From Sinorhizobium sp. B11 (GTDB lineage: Bacteria > Pseudomonadota > Alphaproteobacteria > Rhizobiales > Rhizobiaceae), in contig CP091033.1 in the NCBI GenBank assembly GCA_039725955.1, forward strand, positions 1,426,001 through 1,490,000: a stretch of 64,000 nt of DNA, read 5' to 3'. Below, in pieces: positions 45,044-54,182 of this stretch. The notes beneath the pieces are model-generated. The model worked only from the letters and a program-made list of their open reading frames with translations. It was not told the DNA's origin and ran no database searches. Within the stretch, counting starts at the first letter, position 1; each line of letters starts with the position of its first letter. Made by a program: the position numbers and the translations under genes.

Positions 45044-45317
45044 TGAATCCCCATGGATTTAACAGGCGACACTGTCGGATAGCAGGCTATCAGAGTCAAG
45101 GATAGGTTGCAGCCTCCTCGATCCTCCCATTCTCCCGCCGCCCGATTCGGGGAACCAGCACACGCTTCCCGCGACTACCGTCCCGGGGCCTGGCACAGGA
45201 GATCCGAAGATCTGTATCGTCATGACCGAGGAATTGCAAAACGGCGTGCCTCACTGCCTTTCGGTGAGAATTGTGATATTCTCGAAATTACGGTTATCCT
45301 TGGGCTGGAGGCAGTTG
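45044..45317. other. Divergent intergenic region, sensor kinase / small ORF
   Basis: About 270 bases that should hold promoters for both flanking genes. Nothing distinct was found. Confidence 0.35.
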
Positions 45318-45527
45318 ATGGTCGCGCGAAGGGACATGACAAGCGACGAATGGAAGTGGCTTGTGCGGCTCTGCCAGCACGAAGCAGATAGTGTTCCACA
45401 GGCGATCGAAGCGAGGTTAGTCGCGCTCGGACTATCCGGGCCGAATGGCCTTTCGGCAGAAGCGCGAGACCTGGTGCAACATGAATTGTTGAGTGAACGG
45501 CGGAATCGGCTGCAGGGCCTCCACTAG
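45318..45527 (+). CDS. Small hypothetical protein
   Basis: A 69-residue ORF. It is kept because GGAGG stands six bases before the ATG and the composition is protein-like: amphipathic segments such as SDEWKWLVRLCQHEADS and ARDLVQHELLSERRN, with no long low-complexity run. I recognise no family. It is not secreted and has no membrane segment. Confidence 0.55.
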   Translation: MVARRDMTSDEWKWLVRLCQHEADSVPQAIEARLVALGLSGPNGLSAEARDLVQHELLSERRNRLQGLH

Positions 45528-45680
45528 CTATAGACCGGACATACAGGAAGCAAGCGATCTCCTGTGCGAGATTCAATCCCGTCCGCAAGACAGGACCAGA
45601 CGATCTGCCCGTGACAAGCAGGACCGGACTGAACAATACTGGCCCCGGCATGGCTAGGTATCAGCCGCAATCGCCCGACA

Positions 45681-45705
45681 GGAACTATCGCCTCAACCCT
45701 TCGTT
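45681..45705 (+). promoter_or_regulatory. EcfG-type general stress promoter
   Basis: GGAAC at 45681-45685 and CGTT at 45702-45705 are separated by exactly 16 bases, the consensus of the alphaproteobacterial general-stress sigma factor EcfG. It ends 27 bases before the ATG of the Pro-rich exported protein. Confidence 0.65.
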
Positions 45706-45730
45706 ACCTCGGCACAGAAGCGAGGTAACG
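45702..45730 (+). promoter_or_regulatory. Perfect 10-bp inverted repeat covering the ribosome site
   Basis: CGTTACCTCG at 45702-45711 is exactly complementary to CGAGGTAACG at 45721-45730, with nine bases between. The right arm contains the GAGG ribosome site of the gene starting at 45733. In RNA it would hide that site; in DNA it could be an operator. It overlaps the -10 of the stress promoter. Confidence 0.6.
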
Positions 45731-45732
45731 TC

Positions 45733-46110
45733 ATGAACAAAATCATAGGACTGTCATCGGCGGCTGTCTTTGGACTGATCTCCACTTGCGCCCTTGCGCA
45801 GGCGCCAGCCGAACCGTCGCCGCCTCCACCACCAGAATCCAGCAGGCAAAATCCACCGCCGCCACCGAATTCTTCCAGCAAGAACGAGGAGCGTGCTGAT
45901 GATGGTTGGCGTTCGCAGCCGAGGGAGCGCGGTGCCCGGTTCCACATCGAGAACGGTCAGACCAGGATCGATCTCAGATGCGCCGACGGCGACTCCACAA
46001 AGGACTGCGCCGACGCTGTTCTGCAGGTGCTGGAGCATTTGCAGGCATCCAACTCCGGCAACAACGATCGGCGCGGCGATGACCGGCGTGATCGCTGGGA
46101 ACGCGACTAG
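45733..46110 (+). CDS. Small exported proline-rich protein
   Basis: A 125-residue protein with a signal peptide (IIGLSSAAVFGLISTCALAQ, cut after ALA near residue 22). A Pro/Ser-rich linker follows (PSPPPPPESSRQNPPPPP), then a short folded-looking region with two cysteines (DLRCADGDSTKDCADAV) that could form a disulfide, and an Asp/Arg-rich tail. It is therefore periplasmic or outer-surface. No known domain. Control by the stress promoter just upstream is likely. Confidence 0.75.
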   Translation: MNKIIGLSSAAVFGLISTCALAQAPAEPSPPPPPESSRQNPPPPPNSSSKNEERADDGWRSQPRERGARFHIENGQTRIDLRCADGDSTKDCADAVLQVLEHLQASNSGNNDRRGDDRRDRWERD

Positions 46111-46129
46111 CAGCTGAAGCTGTCGCCCA

Positions 46130-46159
46130 GGTGAACGGCGTTTTCAGCCTCGGTTCACC
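46130..46159 (+). terminator. Possible hairpin between small exported-protein genes
   Basis: GGTGAAC at 46130-46136 pairs with GTTCACC at 46153-46159 around a 16-base loop. The loop contains TTTT, but no T run follows the stem, so it may be an attenuator or chance. Confidence 0.35.
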
Positions 46160-46199
46160 GGGACAGGCGTTAAATCGCCCAATAATCGGAGAAACGAAG

Positions 46200-46499
46200 A
46201 TGCGAAAACTTCTCGTCACCATAGCCCTGCTCGCAGCCGGAATGACAACCGGAGCTGCAAATGCCATGCCCTCTGGCAGGGTCACGGCTCCGGCAGCCTC
46301 GAACGTCGTAACGGTCGACTACGCCTGTGGCCGCGGTTATCATTTGAGCCCGCGCGGCTTTTGCCGGCCCAATCGATGGGCACCGCCGCCGCCACGCTAC
46401 TACGGTTGGGATCGCTCCTACGGTTGGGGTCGTCCGCATCGCGACTGGCGCGAATACAGACGCTACGACCGCTGGGATCGCGACCGCGACTGGCGGTGA
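46200..46499 (+). CDS. Exported GCG-CRPN-type protein
   Basis: A 99-residue secreted protein. It has a signal peptide (KLLVTIALLAAGMTTGAANA), then the motif CGRGYHLSPRGFCRPN that defines the GCG-CRPN family common in Rhizobiales, then a tail made of Tyr, Trp, Gly, Arg and Asp (YYGWDRSYGWGRPHRDWREY). The two cysteines of the motif probably form a disulfide. Function is unknown; such proteins are usually cell-envelope proteins. The start at 46200 follows GGAG, 90 bases after the Pro-rich gene. Confidence 0.82.
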   Translation: MRKLLVTIALLAAGMTTGAANAMPSGRVTAPAASNVVTVDYACGRGYHLSPRGFCRPNRWAPPPPRYYGWDRSYGWGRPHRDWREYRRYDRWDRDRDWR

Positions 46500-46594
46500 T
46501 CATTCCTTTCACTGGCCGGACGAAGCTGGGATCGCTTCGGCCGGCCCGGTAGGCCGCGACGGGACACTCGGGTCTGACTACTTTCCGCCTGTAT

Positions 46595-48704
46595 CTACTG
46601 CTTGGTGATTGTCTTCGATACGCCTTGCTGCAAATCCGCCTCGTCGGCAAGGATGGCGGCTGCCTCGTCCAAAAGGACGTCCTTTGCCTTCTTGCGAGCA
46701 TCTTCAATGGCAATATCGGCACTCAGGCTGCGTTCGTTCGACTCCAGCCCATCATCCGCGCCGGTATCTTCGCCACCGATCAACTGCGCTCGAGACTTTC
46801 GGCGCTCCTCTCGAGCAGTTGCTTCCTTCCGACGCTCGGCTTCATTGAGGGAAACGACGCCTTTGTCGCGCAGCGCCTTGAGGTCGGCAATATCTTTCAC
46901 GAGTCCCTGGAAGGCCGGATCGCTTCCAACCCGTGCATCATGGCGGCTTTGCAATGTGGGCAGCAATTTTGCGACCGTGTCGGCGGGTGCGTAATTCGCG
47001 GGCTTGATCTGCGCCCACGGCAAAGCGTTGTCATAACTCGTCTCGCCGAAGCTCGCCGGGTCGGAAAGCCCGGGCAAGCTGATATCGGGAGTAACACCAC
47101 GCAGCTGCGTCGTACCGCCATTGATCCGGAAAAACTGGGCAATCGTCACCTTCAGCTCGCCGAGTTCGGGTTTGCTGTTACGCACGATCTGGTCGAGATC
47201 AACGACGGTCTGAACGGTGCCCTTGCCGAAACTCGGTTCGCCGATGATCACGCCGCGACCGTAATCCTGGATTGCCGCGGCAAAAAATCTCTGAAGCCGA
47301 TGCCGACCCGCGATTGATGAGGACGCCCATAGGGCCTGTCCAGACAGGTGCCGCAAAATCCGCACTTCTGACCGCGACCTTGCCGTCGCTACTCCGTTGC
47401 TGAACGACCGGGCCATTGCCGATGAACAGGCCCGTCAAATCAACTGCCTCATCCAATGAACCGCCGCCATTGTTGCGCACGTCTATGAGAACGCTGTCGA
47501 CCTTTTCCTGCTTCAATTCGTCGAGAAGCTTGGCGACGTCGCGGCTCGCACTTTTATAGTCCTTGTCCCCTTTGTGCCGGGCCTCAAAGTCCTCATAGAA
47601 TGTCGGCAGGGTGATCACCCCGATTTTGCGTGTGGCACCCCCTTCATTCACGGTGAGCACGGTCTTCCTGGCAGCCTGTTTTTCAAGGCTGATTTTATCG
47701 CGCACGAGGCTGACAACACGATGCGTGCCATCTGGCCCGGCATCCGCGGGCAGGATGTCCAAGCGTACGACGGAGCCCTTTTTTCCGCGTATCAATTGCA
47801 CGACTTCATCAAGGCGCGTGCCCACCACTTCTTTTATCGCGCCATCCTTGCCTTGACCAACGCCCGTAATGCGATCTCCGACCACGAGCTTGCCCGACAA
47901 CTGGGCAGGGCCGCCGGGCACGAGCTCACGGATCGTCGTGTAGTCGTCGCGCTCTTGCAGGACCGCACCGATACCAACGAGCGAAAGCTTCATCGAGATA
48001 TTGAAATCTGCCGAGGCAGCCGCGCCGAAATAGTCCGTATGCGGATCGACCGACGTTGCGTAGGCCTCCATGAACGACTGGAATACGTCCTCGCTTTTAT
48101 ATTGATAGGCGCGCTCGAGAACGTTTGCATAGCGTTTGTCGAGCGTCTCCCGAATGGCTGCATCGGTCTTGCCGGCGAGTTTCAACAGCAGCCAGTCGCT
48201 TTTGACACGCTTGCGCCAGAGCTCATTGCTTTCGGCCTCCGATTGCGGCCACGGCGCTTTGTCACGCACAACGGAATAATTTTCCTGTACGCCGAAATCG
48301 AAGCCCTGCTTAAGCAAATTACGCGCGTAGGTCATACGATCGACAATACGCTGTTCATAGGCGTTGAAGATCGCAAACGGGATCTTCAAATCCTTCCGTT
48401 CGACGGCATCGTCGATCTCGCTGCGGTTAGACATGAATTTGTCGATGTCCGCTTGCAGGAAGAGCATGTGATCCGGATCCAGCGATTTGATGAACTGATC
48501 CATGATCTTGGCCGACAAGGCGTCATCGAGCGCAACAGGCCTGTAGCTGTATCGCGTGAGGAGTTGTGCGCTTAACTGAGCGGCTTGCGCCTGCTGCTTT
48601 AGCGGCGCCAAAACGGGCGGTGATGCGACTTCAGCATAGGCGGACTGCGCGATTGCAAGAAATGCACCAAGGACGATGTGTGATATGCGCAAGCGTTGAT
48701 CCAA
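46595..48704 (-). pseudogene. prc: Tail-specific protease (Prc/CtpA type), interrupted by one extra T
   Basis: Reads as a ~702-residue periplasmic carboxy-terminal protease if one base is removed. It has a signal peptide (IVLGAFLAIAQSAYA), an N-terminal Prc domain (YRPVALDDALSAKIMDQFIK), a PDZ domain (GIGAVLQERDDYTTIRELVPG, read in parts) and the S41 core with catalytic Ser in NRGSASASEIF. The frame then breaks at a run of six T (47282-47287 on the plus strand as A). The other frame continues with AAAIQDYGRGVIIGEP and the catalytic Lys in SFGKGTVQT. Five T would restore the gene. The start is uncertain (TTG near 48704). Sequencing error is possible. Confidence 0.8.
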
Positions 48705-49084
48705 TTCGTAATGCCTGTTGTCGATGTGCGATCTAGGTGAGGTAATTATGGTTTTTTGGCAACCGGTAGTAAACCGTGTGGTTTGCAAAGCCGCGAAAAA
48801 CCATTCTCAACGACCGGCCGGAAAACAATGAAGTGTGCTGGGACCTTCCACATAACGCCGCCCGAAAGCCTTGGAAAAGCATGAATTTACGGTCCACGAG
48901 GTCGTGACTGGGCGGTCGCAGGAGCTTCCGCGTAGCGGTTCGTAGGAAAGTGGGATCGACTGCCCACGATTTCGTGTTCCGCATCAGGACCACAATTCGC
49001 ACAGGTCGCGACCCCACGATTCCCGAGAGGCTGCGGCTAAGCTATGCATGTCGTATTGATATAGTGAGACAAGCTGAGAGCGAA
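48705..49084. other. Divergent intergenic region, protease / SMP-30 protein
   Basis: About 380 bases. Promoters for both flanking genes are expected, but no gene, repeat or clear palindrome could be supported. The protease start is uncertain, so its 5' end may reach slightly into this stretch. Confidence 0.4.
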
Positions 49085-49918
49085 ATGGCGATTACATTCG
49101 AAGTGTTCTCCAACCGCTGGGCGCATCTTGGCGAGAGCCCGGTCTGGTCGGAGACTGAAAATTGCATCTGGTGGGTCGATACCGACGGCCGCAAGCTGCT
49201 GCGTACCGATCCAGAAACCGGCAAGACCTCGGCATGGGATGCGCCCGAAGCAGTCGGCTGCATTGCGTTGCGGACAGATGGAACGCTGATTGCCGGGCTT
49301 GCGACCGGCATTTTCCTCTTTGAAGCGTCGGCAGGCCTGTTCCAACGGGTCTGCACACCGGAAAGCCGCCCGGATGTCCGCTTCAACGATGGCACGCTCG
49401 ATCCCGCCGGACGATTCTGGGCCGGCACGATGCAGCGGGAGATGGCAGCGCCGGCCGGAGCGATCTTCTGCATCGAGCCCGATTTCAGCCACCGACGGGT
49501 TTTCGAAGATTTCTGGACGCCGAACGGCCTGGCCTTCGATCCAATACGGCAAAGAATGTATTTTTCCGATTCCCATCCTTCCGTTCAGACCATCTGGGTC
49601 TGCGACTATGACCTTGCCACCGGCACGCCGTCCAACCGTCGGATCTTTGCGACCACACATGCCTTTTCCGGAAGGCCCGACGGGGCGTTCATCGACGAGG
49701 ACGGGATCTACTGGATTGCCGGCGTCGGCGGCTCGCAACTGTTGCGCTTTGCACCATCAGGTGAGCCGCTCACGCCTGTCGAACTGCCGACAACCCATCC
49801 GACCAAGCTCGTGATGAACCACACAATGCCGCGCACGATTTTCGTCACCACCCGCCGCATGGCCGATCCCGATCAGAGCGACGCCTCCGGCCACCTCCTG
49901 CGCTGCCTTCGTACCTGA
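49085..49918 (+). CDS. SMP-30/gluconolactonase-family lactonase
   Basis: A 277-residue six-bladed beta-propeller of the SMP-30 family. Metal ligands expected for the family are visible: Glu in HLGESPVWSE, Asn in DVRFNDGTLDPAGRFWAGTM, Asn in WTPNGLAFDP and Asp in GRPDGAFIDEDG. It probably hydrolyses a sugar-acid lactone. With the IlvD-type aldonate dehydratase 0.9 kb away and the arabinofuranosidase at the right edge, an L-arabinono- or similar pentonolactone is a reasonable guess. Start at 49085; the longer frame upstream has no support. Confidence 0.85.
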   Translation: MAITFEVFSNRWAHLGESPVWSETENCIWWVDTDGRKLLRTDPETGKTSAWDAPEAVGCIALRTDGTLIAGLATGIFLFEASAGLFQRVCTPESRPDVRFNDGTLDPAGRFWAGTMQREMAAPAGAIFCIEPDFSHRRVFEDFWTPNGLAFDPIRQRMYFSDSHPSVQTIWVCDYDLATGTPSNRRIFATTHAFSGRPDGAFIDEDGIYWIAGVGGSQLLRFAPSGEPLTPVELPTTHPTKLVMNHTMPRTIFVTTRRMADPDQSDASGHLLRCLRT

Positions 49919-49926
49919 GCCTGTCC

Positions 49927-50634
49927 TTAGCGCCGGACAAAATCGGGATATTGAGCGCAGATGATATCCGTGATCGACAGCGTGCCCGACAGGTGCTTGC
50001 GCATGGCCGCGGCCGCCTTTTCGGGTTCGCCGGAACGAACAGCTTCAACGATGGCACGATGATCGGCAAGCACTGTCTCCAACTTGCCGGGCATCGGCAG
50101 GTTGAGGCGGCGCAGCCGGTCGAGATGGACGCTTTGACGCCGCACCGTTGTCCAGAGACCCAGAATGCCGTTGCGCTCGAAGAGCGTGCGATGGAACTCC
50201 CTGTCGAGTGAATCGAACTGATCAAACTGAATTGGCGAGGCCACTGCCTCCTGCATACGAAGTACCCGCTCCAATACCTGTGCCGTCTCGGCCGGGCTTG
50301 CGAGCGTCAGCCTGTGAACCGCTTCGAGTTCGATCGACAGCCTGAGAAAATGCGCCCGCTTGGCATGCTCGATGTCGATCTTGGCAACGACAGTGGCATA
50401 TTGCGGATAGACCTCGACCAGTCCTTCCTCTTCCAGCCGCATCAAGGCATCTCGCACCGGCGTCTGACTGACATTAAACTCGCTCTGCAGTGATACGCGC
50501 GACAGAACCGTCGTCGGCGTCAGATCCATGGAGAGAATACGGGAGCGAAGGATTTCAAGAATTTGCGGCGCGACCTGACGCGTTCGGTCGAGAGGAAATT
50601 CTGTCCGGTTAACTTTCACGTCTGCCTGTCCCAC
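49927..50634 (-). CDS. GntR-family regulator (FadR/FCD type)
   Basis: A 235-residue regulator. N-terminal winged helix-turn-helix (SLQSEFNVSQTPVRDALMRLEEEGLV, residues ~48-73) and a C-terminal all-helical FCD domain with metal-ligand pattern (SLDREFHRTLFE and VLADHRAIVEAVRSG, then a later His in AMRKHLSG). FCD regulators bind small organic acids. It is divergent from the dehydratase-RraA pair, with a palindromic operator between them, so it should control that pair and respond to a sugar acid. Confidence 0.9.
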   Translation of the reverse strand: MGQADVKVNRTEFPLDRTRQVAPQILEILRSRILSMDLTPTTVLSRVSLQSEFNVSQTPVRDALMRLEEEGLVEVYPQYATVVAKIDIEHAKRAHFLRLSIELEAVHRLTLASPAETAQVLERVLRMQEAVASPIQFDQFDSLDREFHRTLFERNGILGLWTTVRRQSVHLDRLRRLNLPMPGKLETVLADHRAIVEAVRSGEPEKAAAAMRKHLSGTLSITDIICAQYPDFVRR

Positions 50635-50678
50635 CCTCGAAACACTGCCGACCGTTTAAACATATTTTGTAGCTTGAT

Positions 50679-50696
50679 GCACTGATGCATTAGTGC
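50679..50696. promoter_or_regulatory. GntR-type palindromic operator
   Basis: GCACTGATGCATTAGTGC is an 18-bp inverted repeat with one mismatched pair, in the gap between gntR (start 50634) and the dehydratase gene. TGATGCA is also repeated directly at 50675 and 50683. Confidence 0.65.
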
Positions 50697-50790
50697 TTCA
50701 GTTCGTTCGTCCAACGTCGCGCCGGAATTGGGCGGCATTTTCTTTCATCCGAGACAGGACTTCACAATGAATGTCAGGAGAAACCCTTCC

Positions 50791-52504
50791 ATGCTGCGCA
50801 GCGCCAGATGGTTCGCGCCTGACGACCTCAGAAGTTCGGGGCACCGTTCCCGCACCATGCAGATGGGATATGCGCCGGAGGAATGGTCGGGCAAGCCCGT
50901 CATCGCCATCCTCAATACCTGGTCAGACGCCAACCCATGCCATGCGCATTTTCAAACATCGCGTCGAGGATGTGAAGCGTGGCATCTTCCAGGCGGGCGG
51001 CTTCCCGCTCGAACTGCCGGCACTGTCGCTCTCGGAAAGCTACGTCAAGCCGACGACGATGCTCTATCGCAACATGCTTGCCATGGAGGCAGAAGAACTG
51101 CTGCGCTCACATCCGGTCGATGGCACGGTGCTGATGGGCGGCTGCGACAAGACGACGCCCGGGCTTATCATGGGTGCGCTCAGCATGGGCCTGCCGCTGA
51201 TCTTTTTGCCGGCAGGCCCGATGCTGCGCGGCAACTATCGCGGTGAATATCTGGGCTCCGGTTCGGATGCATGGAAATTCTGGGACGAGCGGCGGGCCGG
51301 CACGATTTCCGAAACCGAATGGGTCGAAGTGGAGGCCGGGATCGCCCGCTCCTATGGCCATTGCATGACCATGGGCACGGCAAGCACGATGACGGCGATC
51401 GCCGAAGCGCTTGGGCTGACGCTGCCGGGTGCAAGTTCCATTCCCGCTGCCGATTCCAACCATATCCGCATGTCGTCGGCAGTCGGCCGTCGCATCGTCG
51501 AGATGGTGTGGGAGGATCTTGTGCCGACGAAGATCGTCACCCGGACGGCAGTGAATAACGCAGTGACGGTAGCCATGGCGACGGGCTGTTCCACCAACGC
51601 GATCGTGCATCTGGTCGCGATGGCACGCCGGGCCGGTATACCGCTGACGCTCGACGATCTCGATCACGCCGGCCGCGCGACGCCTGTGCTCGCCAATATA
51701 CGCCCAACCGGCAAGACTTATCTGATGGAGGACTTTTACTATGCGGGCGGTCTGAGGGCGTTGATGGCGAAGCTCTCGTCCAAGCTCGATCTCTCGACGA
51801 TGACGGTGACCGGTGTAACTCTCGGCGAAACGCTCGAAGGGGCCAGATGCTACAACGACGATGTCATCCGCTCGCTCGAGAATCCCCTCTATCACGAAGG
51901 GTCGCTCGCGGTGCTGAAGGGCAATCTTGCGCCGACCGGCGCCGTCATCAAGCCGGCTGCTTGCGATCCGCGCTTCCACAAGCATGAAGGTCCTGCCCTC
52001 GTCTTCGACAGCTATCCGGACATGAAGCGAGCCGTCGACGACGAAAGCCTCGATATCACCCCTGATCACGTCATGGTTCTGCGCGGCGCAGGCCCGCAAG
52101 GCGGCCCCGGCATGCCGGAATGGGGCATGCTTCCGATGCCGAAGGCGCTGCTGAAGAAAGGCTACCGCGATATGCTGCGGCTTTCGGACGCGCGCATGAG
52201 CGGCACGAGCTACGGCGCCTGCGTGCTCCATATATCCCCGGAATCGCACGTCGGTGGCCCGCTCGCCCTGTTGAAGACTGGAGACATTGTTCGCCTCGAT
52301 CTCGAAGCCCGCCGCATCGACATGCTTGTCGATGATGAGGAACTGGCCCGCCGTCGTGCTGCCTGGGTCAAGCCGCCAGAAAAGTTCGGCCGCGGTTATG
52401 GCTGGATGTTTGCCCGCCACATCGCCCAGGCCGATACGGGCTGCGATTTCGATTTTCTGGAATCCGGCTTTGGCCCCGCCCCCGGCGAGCCGGATATCTA
52501 TTGA
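50791..52504 (+). pseudogene. IlvD/Edd-family aldonate dehydratase (L-arabonate type), interrupted by one extra T
   Basis: With one base removed this reads as a ~570-residue iron-sulfur dehydratase, probably of L-arabonate or a similar sugar acid. The N terminus (LRSARWFAPDDLRSSGHRSR; AGGAG eight bases before the ATG at 50791) reads to NTWSDANPCHAHF. There a run of four T (50949-50952) shifts the frame; three T would continue into KHRVEDVKRGIFQAGGF. Cluster cysteines are NPCHAH, GGCDKTTPG and ATGCSTNA, and the C terminus ends GPAPGEPDIY as in this subfamily. Sequencing error must be excluded. It heads the pair with the RraA-family gene. Confidence 0.82.
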
Positions 52505-52521
52505 TTTCAGGAGGACAAGAT

Positions 52522-53244
52522 ATGACCACCACTTTCAGCGAGCAAACGCGTGAGAAGCTGAAAAGCGTTTCGACCGCAACGCTTTGTACCGCCCTTTTCA
52601 AACGCGGGCTGCGAAACCAGTTCATCCAGGACGTGCGCCCGCTCTCGCCGAAGAAGACCAACATGGTCGGCCAGGCTTTCACGCTGCGCTATATTCCGGC
52701 GCGCGAAGACCTGAACACGCTCGATGTTTTCCGCAATCCGGAACATCCCCAGCGCGCAGCCGTGGAACGCTGCCCGCCGGGCGCAGTGCTGCTCATGGAC
52801 AGCCGGCGGGACGCGCGTGCGGCCTCCGCCGGCTCGATTCTCGTCTCGCGCCTGCAGGTGCGCGGCGTTGCCGGTGTCGTGACCGACGGTGGCTTCCGTG
52901 ACAGTCCTGAGATCGCCGGGCTCGATATCCCTGCCTATCACCACCGGCCGTCAGCGCCAACAAACCTGACCCTGCATCAGGCAATCGAGATCGATGTGCC
53001 GATCGGCTGCGGCGATGTTCCTGTCTTCCCGGGCGACGTGGTGGTCGGCGACAATGAGGGCGTGATGGTCATCCCCCTGCATCTTGCCGAGGAGATCGCC
53101 GACGAGGCCGTCGAGATGACGGCCTACGAGGATTTCGTCACCGAGGAAGTGCTCGCCGGCGCGACCATCATCGGGCTCTATCCGGCAACCAGCGAAGCGC
53201 CGCGCGCAAAGTTCGCCGAGTGGCGGAAGAGGAATAATCGGTAG
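52522..53244 (+). CDS. RraA-family protein (aldolase/decarboxylase type)
   Basis: A 240-residue member of the RraA/4-hydroxy-4-methyl-2-oxoglutarate aldolase family. Characteristic stretches are STATLCTALFKRGLRN near the start, GSILVSRLQVRGVAGVVTDGGFRD (read in parts) in the middle with the metal-binding Asp, and PGDVVVGDNEGVMVIP. Enzymes of the group cleave or decarboxylate oxo-acids such as oxaloacetate. It starts 17 bases after the dehydratase stop with AGGAGG upstream, so it may act on the 2-keto-3-deoxy acid made by that enzyme. Its end converges with the ABC permease gene. Confidence 0.85.
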   Translation: MTTTFSEQTREKLKSVSTATLCTALFKRGLRNQFIQDVRPLSPKKTNMVGQAFTLRYIPAREDLNTLDVFRNPEHPQRAAVERCPPGAVLLMDSRRDARAASAGSILVSRLQVRGVAGVVTDGGFRDSPEIAGLDIPAYHHRPSAPTNLTLHQAIEIDVPIGCGDVPVFPGDVVVGDNEGVMVIPLHLAEEIADEAVEMTAYEDFVTEEVLAGATIIGLYPATSEAPRAKFAEWRKRNNR

Positions 53245-53271
53245 ACTCGGCAAGGGGCAGCTTCTGCCCTT

Positions 53272-54171
53272 TCATTCCTTGACCGCCCCGGTCATCGACG
53301 AGACGTAATAGTCCACGAAGAACGAATAGAGGATGACGACGGGCAGCGAACCGAACAGGGCTCCCGCCATCAGCGATCCCCATTCGAACACATCGCCACG
53401 CACCAGCTCCGTCAGCACACCAACGGGGATCGTCTTGTTTTCCGACGACTGGATGAACGTCAGGGCGTAGATGAACTCGTTCCAAGACAGGGTGAAGGCG
53501 AAGATGCCAGCCGAGATCAGGCCGGGCACTGCCAATGGCAGAATGATCTTCGTCAGGATCTGCCAGCGATTGGCGCCGTCCACCAGTGCGCTTTCCTCCA
53601 GCTCGAACGGGATCGAGCGGAAGTAACCCATCAGAAGCCATGTGCAGAAGGGAATGAGGAAGGTCGGATAGGTGAAGATCAGCGCGAGCCGCGAGTCATA
53701 GATGCCGAGCTTGAAAACGATGAAGGCAAGCGGAATGAACAGGATCGATGGCGGTACGAGATAGGCAAGGAAGATGACGAGGCCGATGGAACGGGAGCCG
53801 GTAAAGCGCACGCGCTCGATCGCATAGGCGCCGAAGACCGACGCCACAAGCGACAGGAAGGTCGAGCAGACGGCGACAAGGATCGTGTTCCACATCCAGC
53901 CCGGATAGGACGTTTCGAAGAACAGATATTTGATATGATCAAGCGTCGGCCCGACCACCCAGAACGGGCTGTAATTGCTATAGTCTGTCAGTTGTTCGTT
54001 TGGCTTCACCGCGGTGATCGCCATCCAATAGAACGGGAAGAGCAGCACGAAGACGAAAACCGCCATCGGCAGATAGAGCATCACCACCCGCCGCGGCAGG
54101 CGGTTCAGATAGCTCATGCCCTCGGCATTATCGGTCAGGACGACGTTGGCGGTATTGGAATTGGTCGACAT
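53272..54171 (-). CDS. Carbohydrate ABC transporter permease (MalG-like)
   Basis: A 299-residue inner-membrane permease with six helices. The family coupling motif is read as ELEESALVDGANRWQIL, and the C terminus is typical (VDYYVSSMTGAVKE). An N-terminal ~25-residue polar stretch precedes the first helix (VVMLYLPMAVFVFVLLFP). Start at 54171 after AGGGAG, twelve bases from the end of its partner. Last gene of the leftward sugar-acid operon. Confidence 0.92.
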   Translation of the reverse strand: MSTNSNTANVVLTDNAEGMSYLNRLPRRVVMLYLPMAVFVFVLLFPFYWMAITAVKPNEQLTDYSNYSPFWVVGPTLDHIKYLFFETSYPGWMWNTILVAVCSTFLSLVASVFGAYAIERVRFTGSRSIGLVIFLAYLVPPSILFIPLAFIVFKLGIYDSRLALIFTYPTFLIPFCTWLLMGYFRSIPFELEESALVDGANRWQILTKIILPLAVPGLISAGIFAFTLSWNEFIYALTFIQSSENKTIPVGVLTELVRGDVFEWGSLMAGALFGSLPVVILYSFFVDYYVSSMTGAVKE

Positions 54172-54182
54172 TGTTTTTCTCC

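Noticed and set aside
47282..47287. Programmed ribosomal -1 frameshift at the T run in the protease gene
   Set aside because: A -1 shift would not enter the right frame; a +1 shift or base loss is required. No stimulatory structure or stop-based +1 site is seen.
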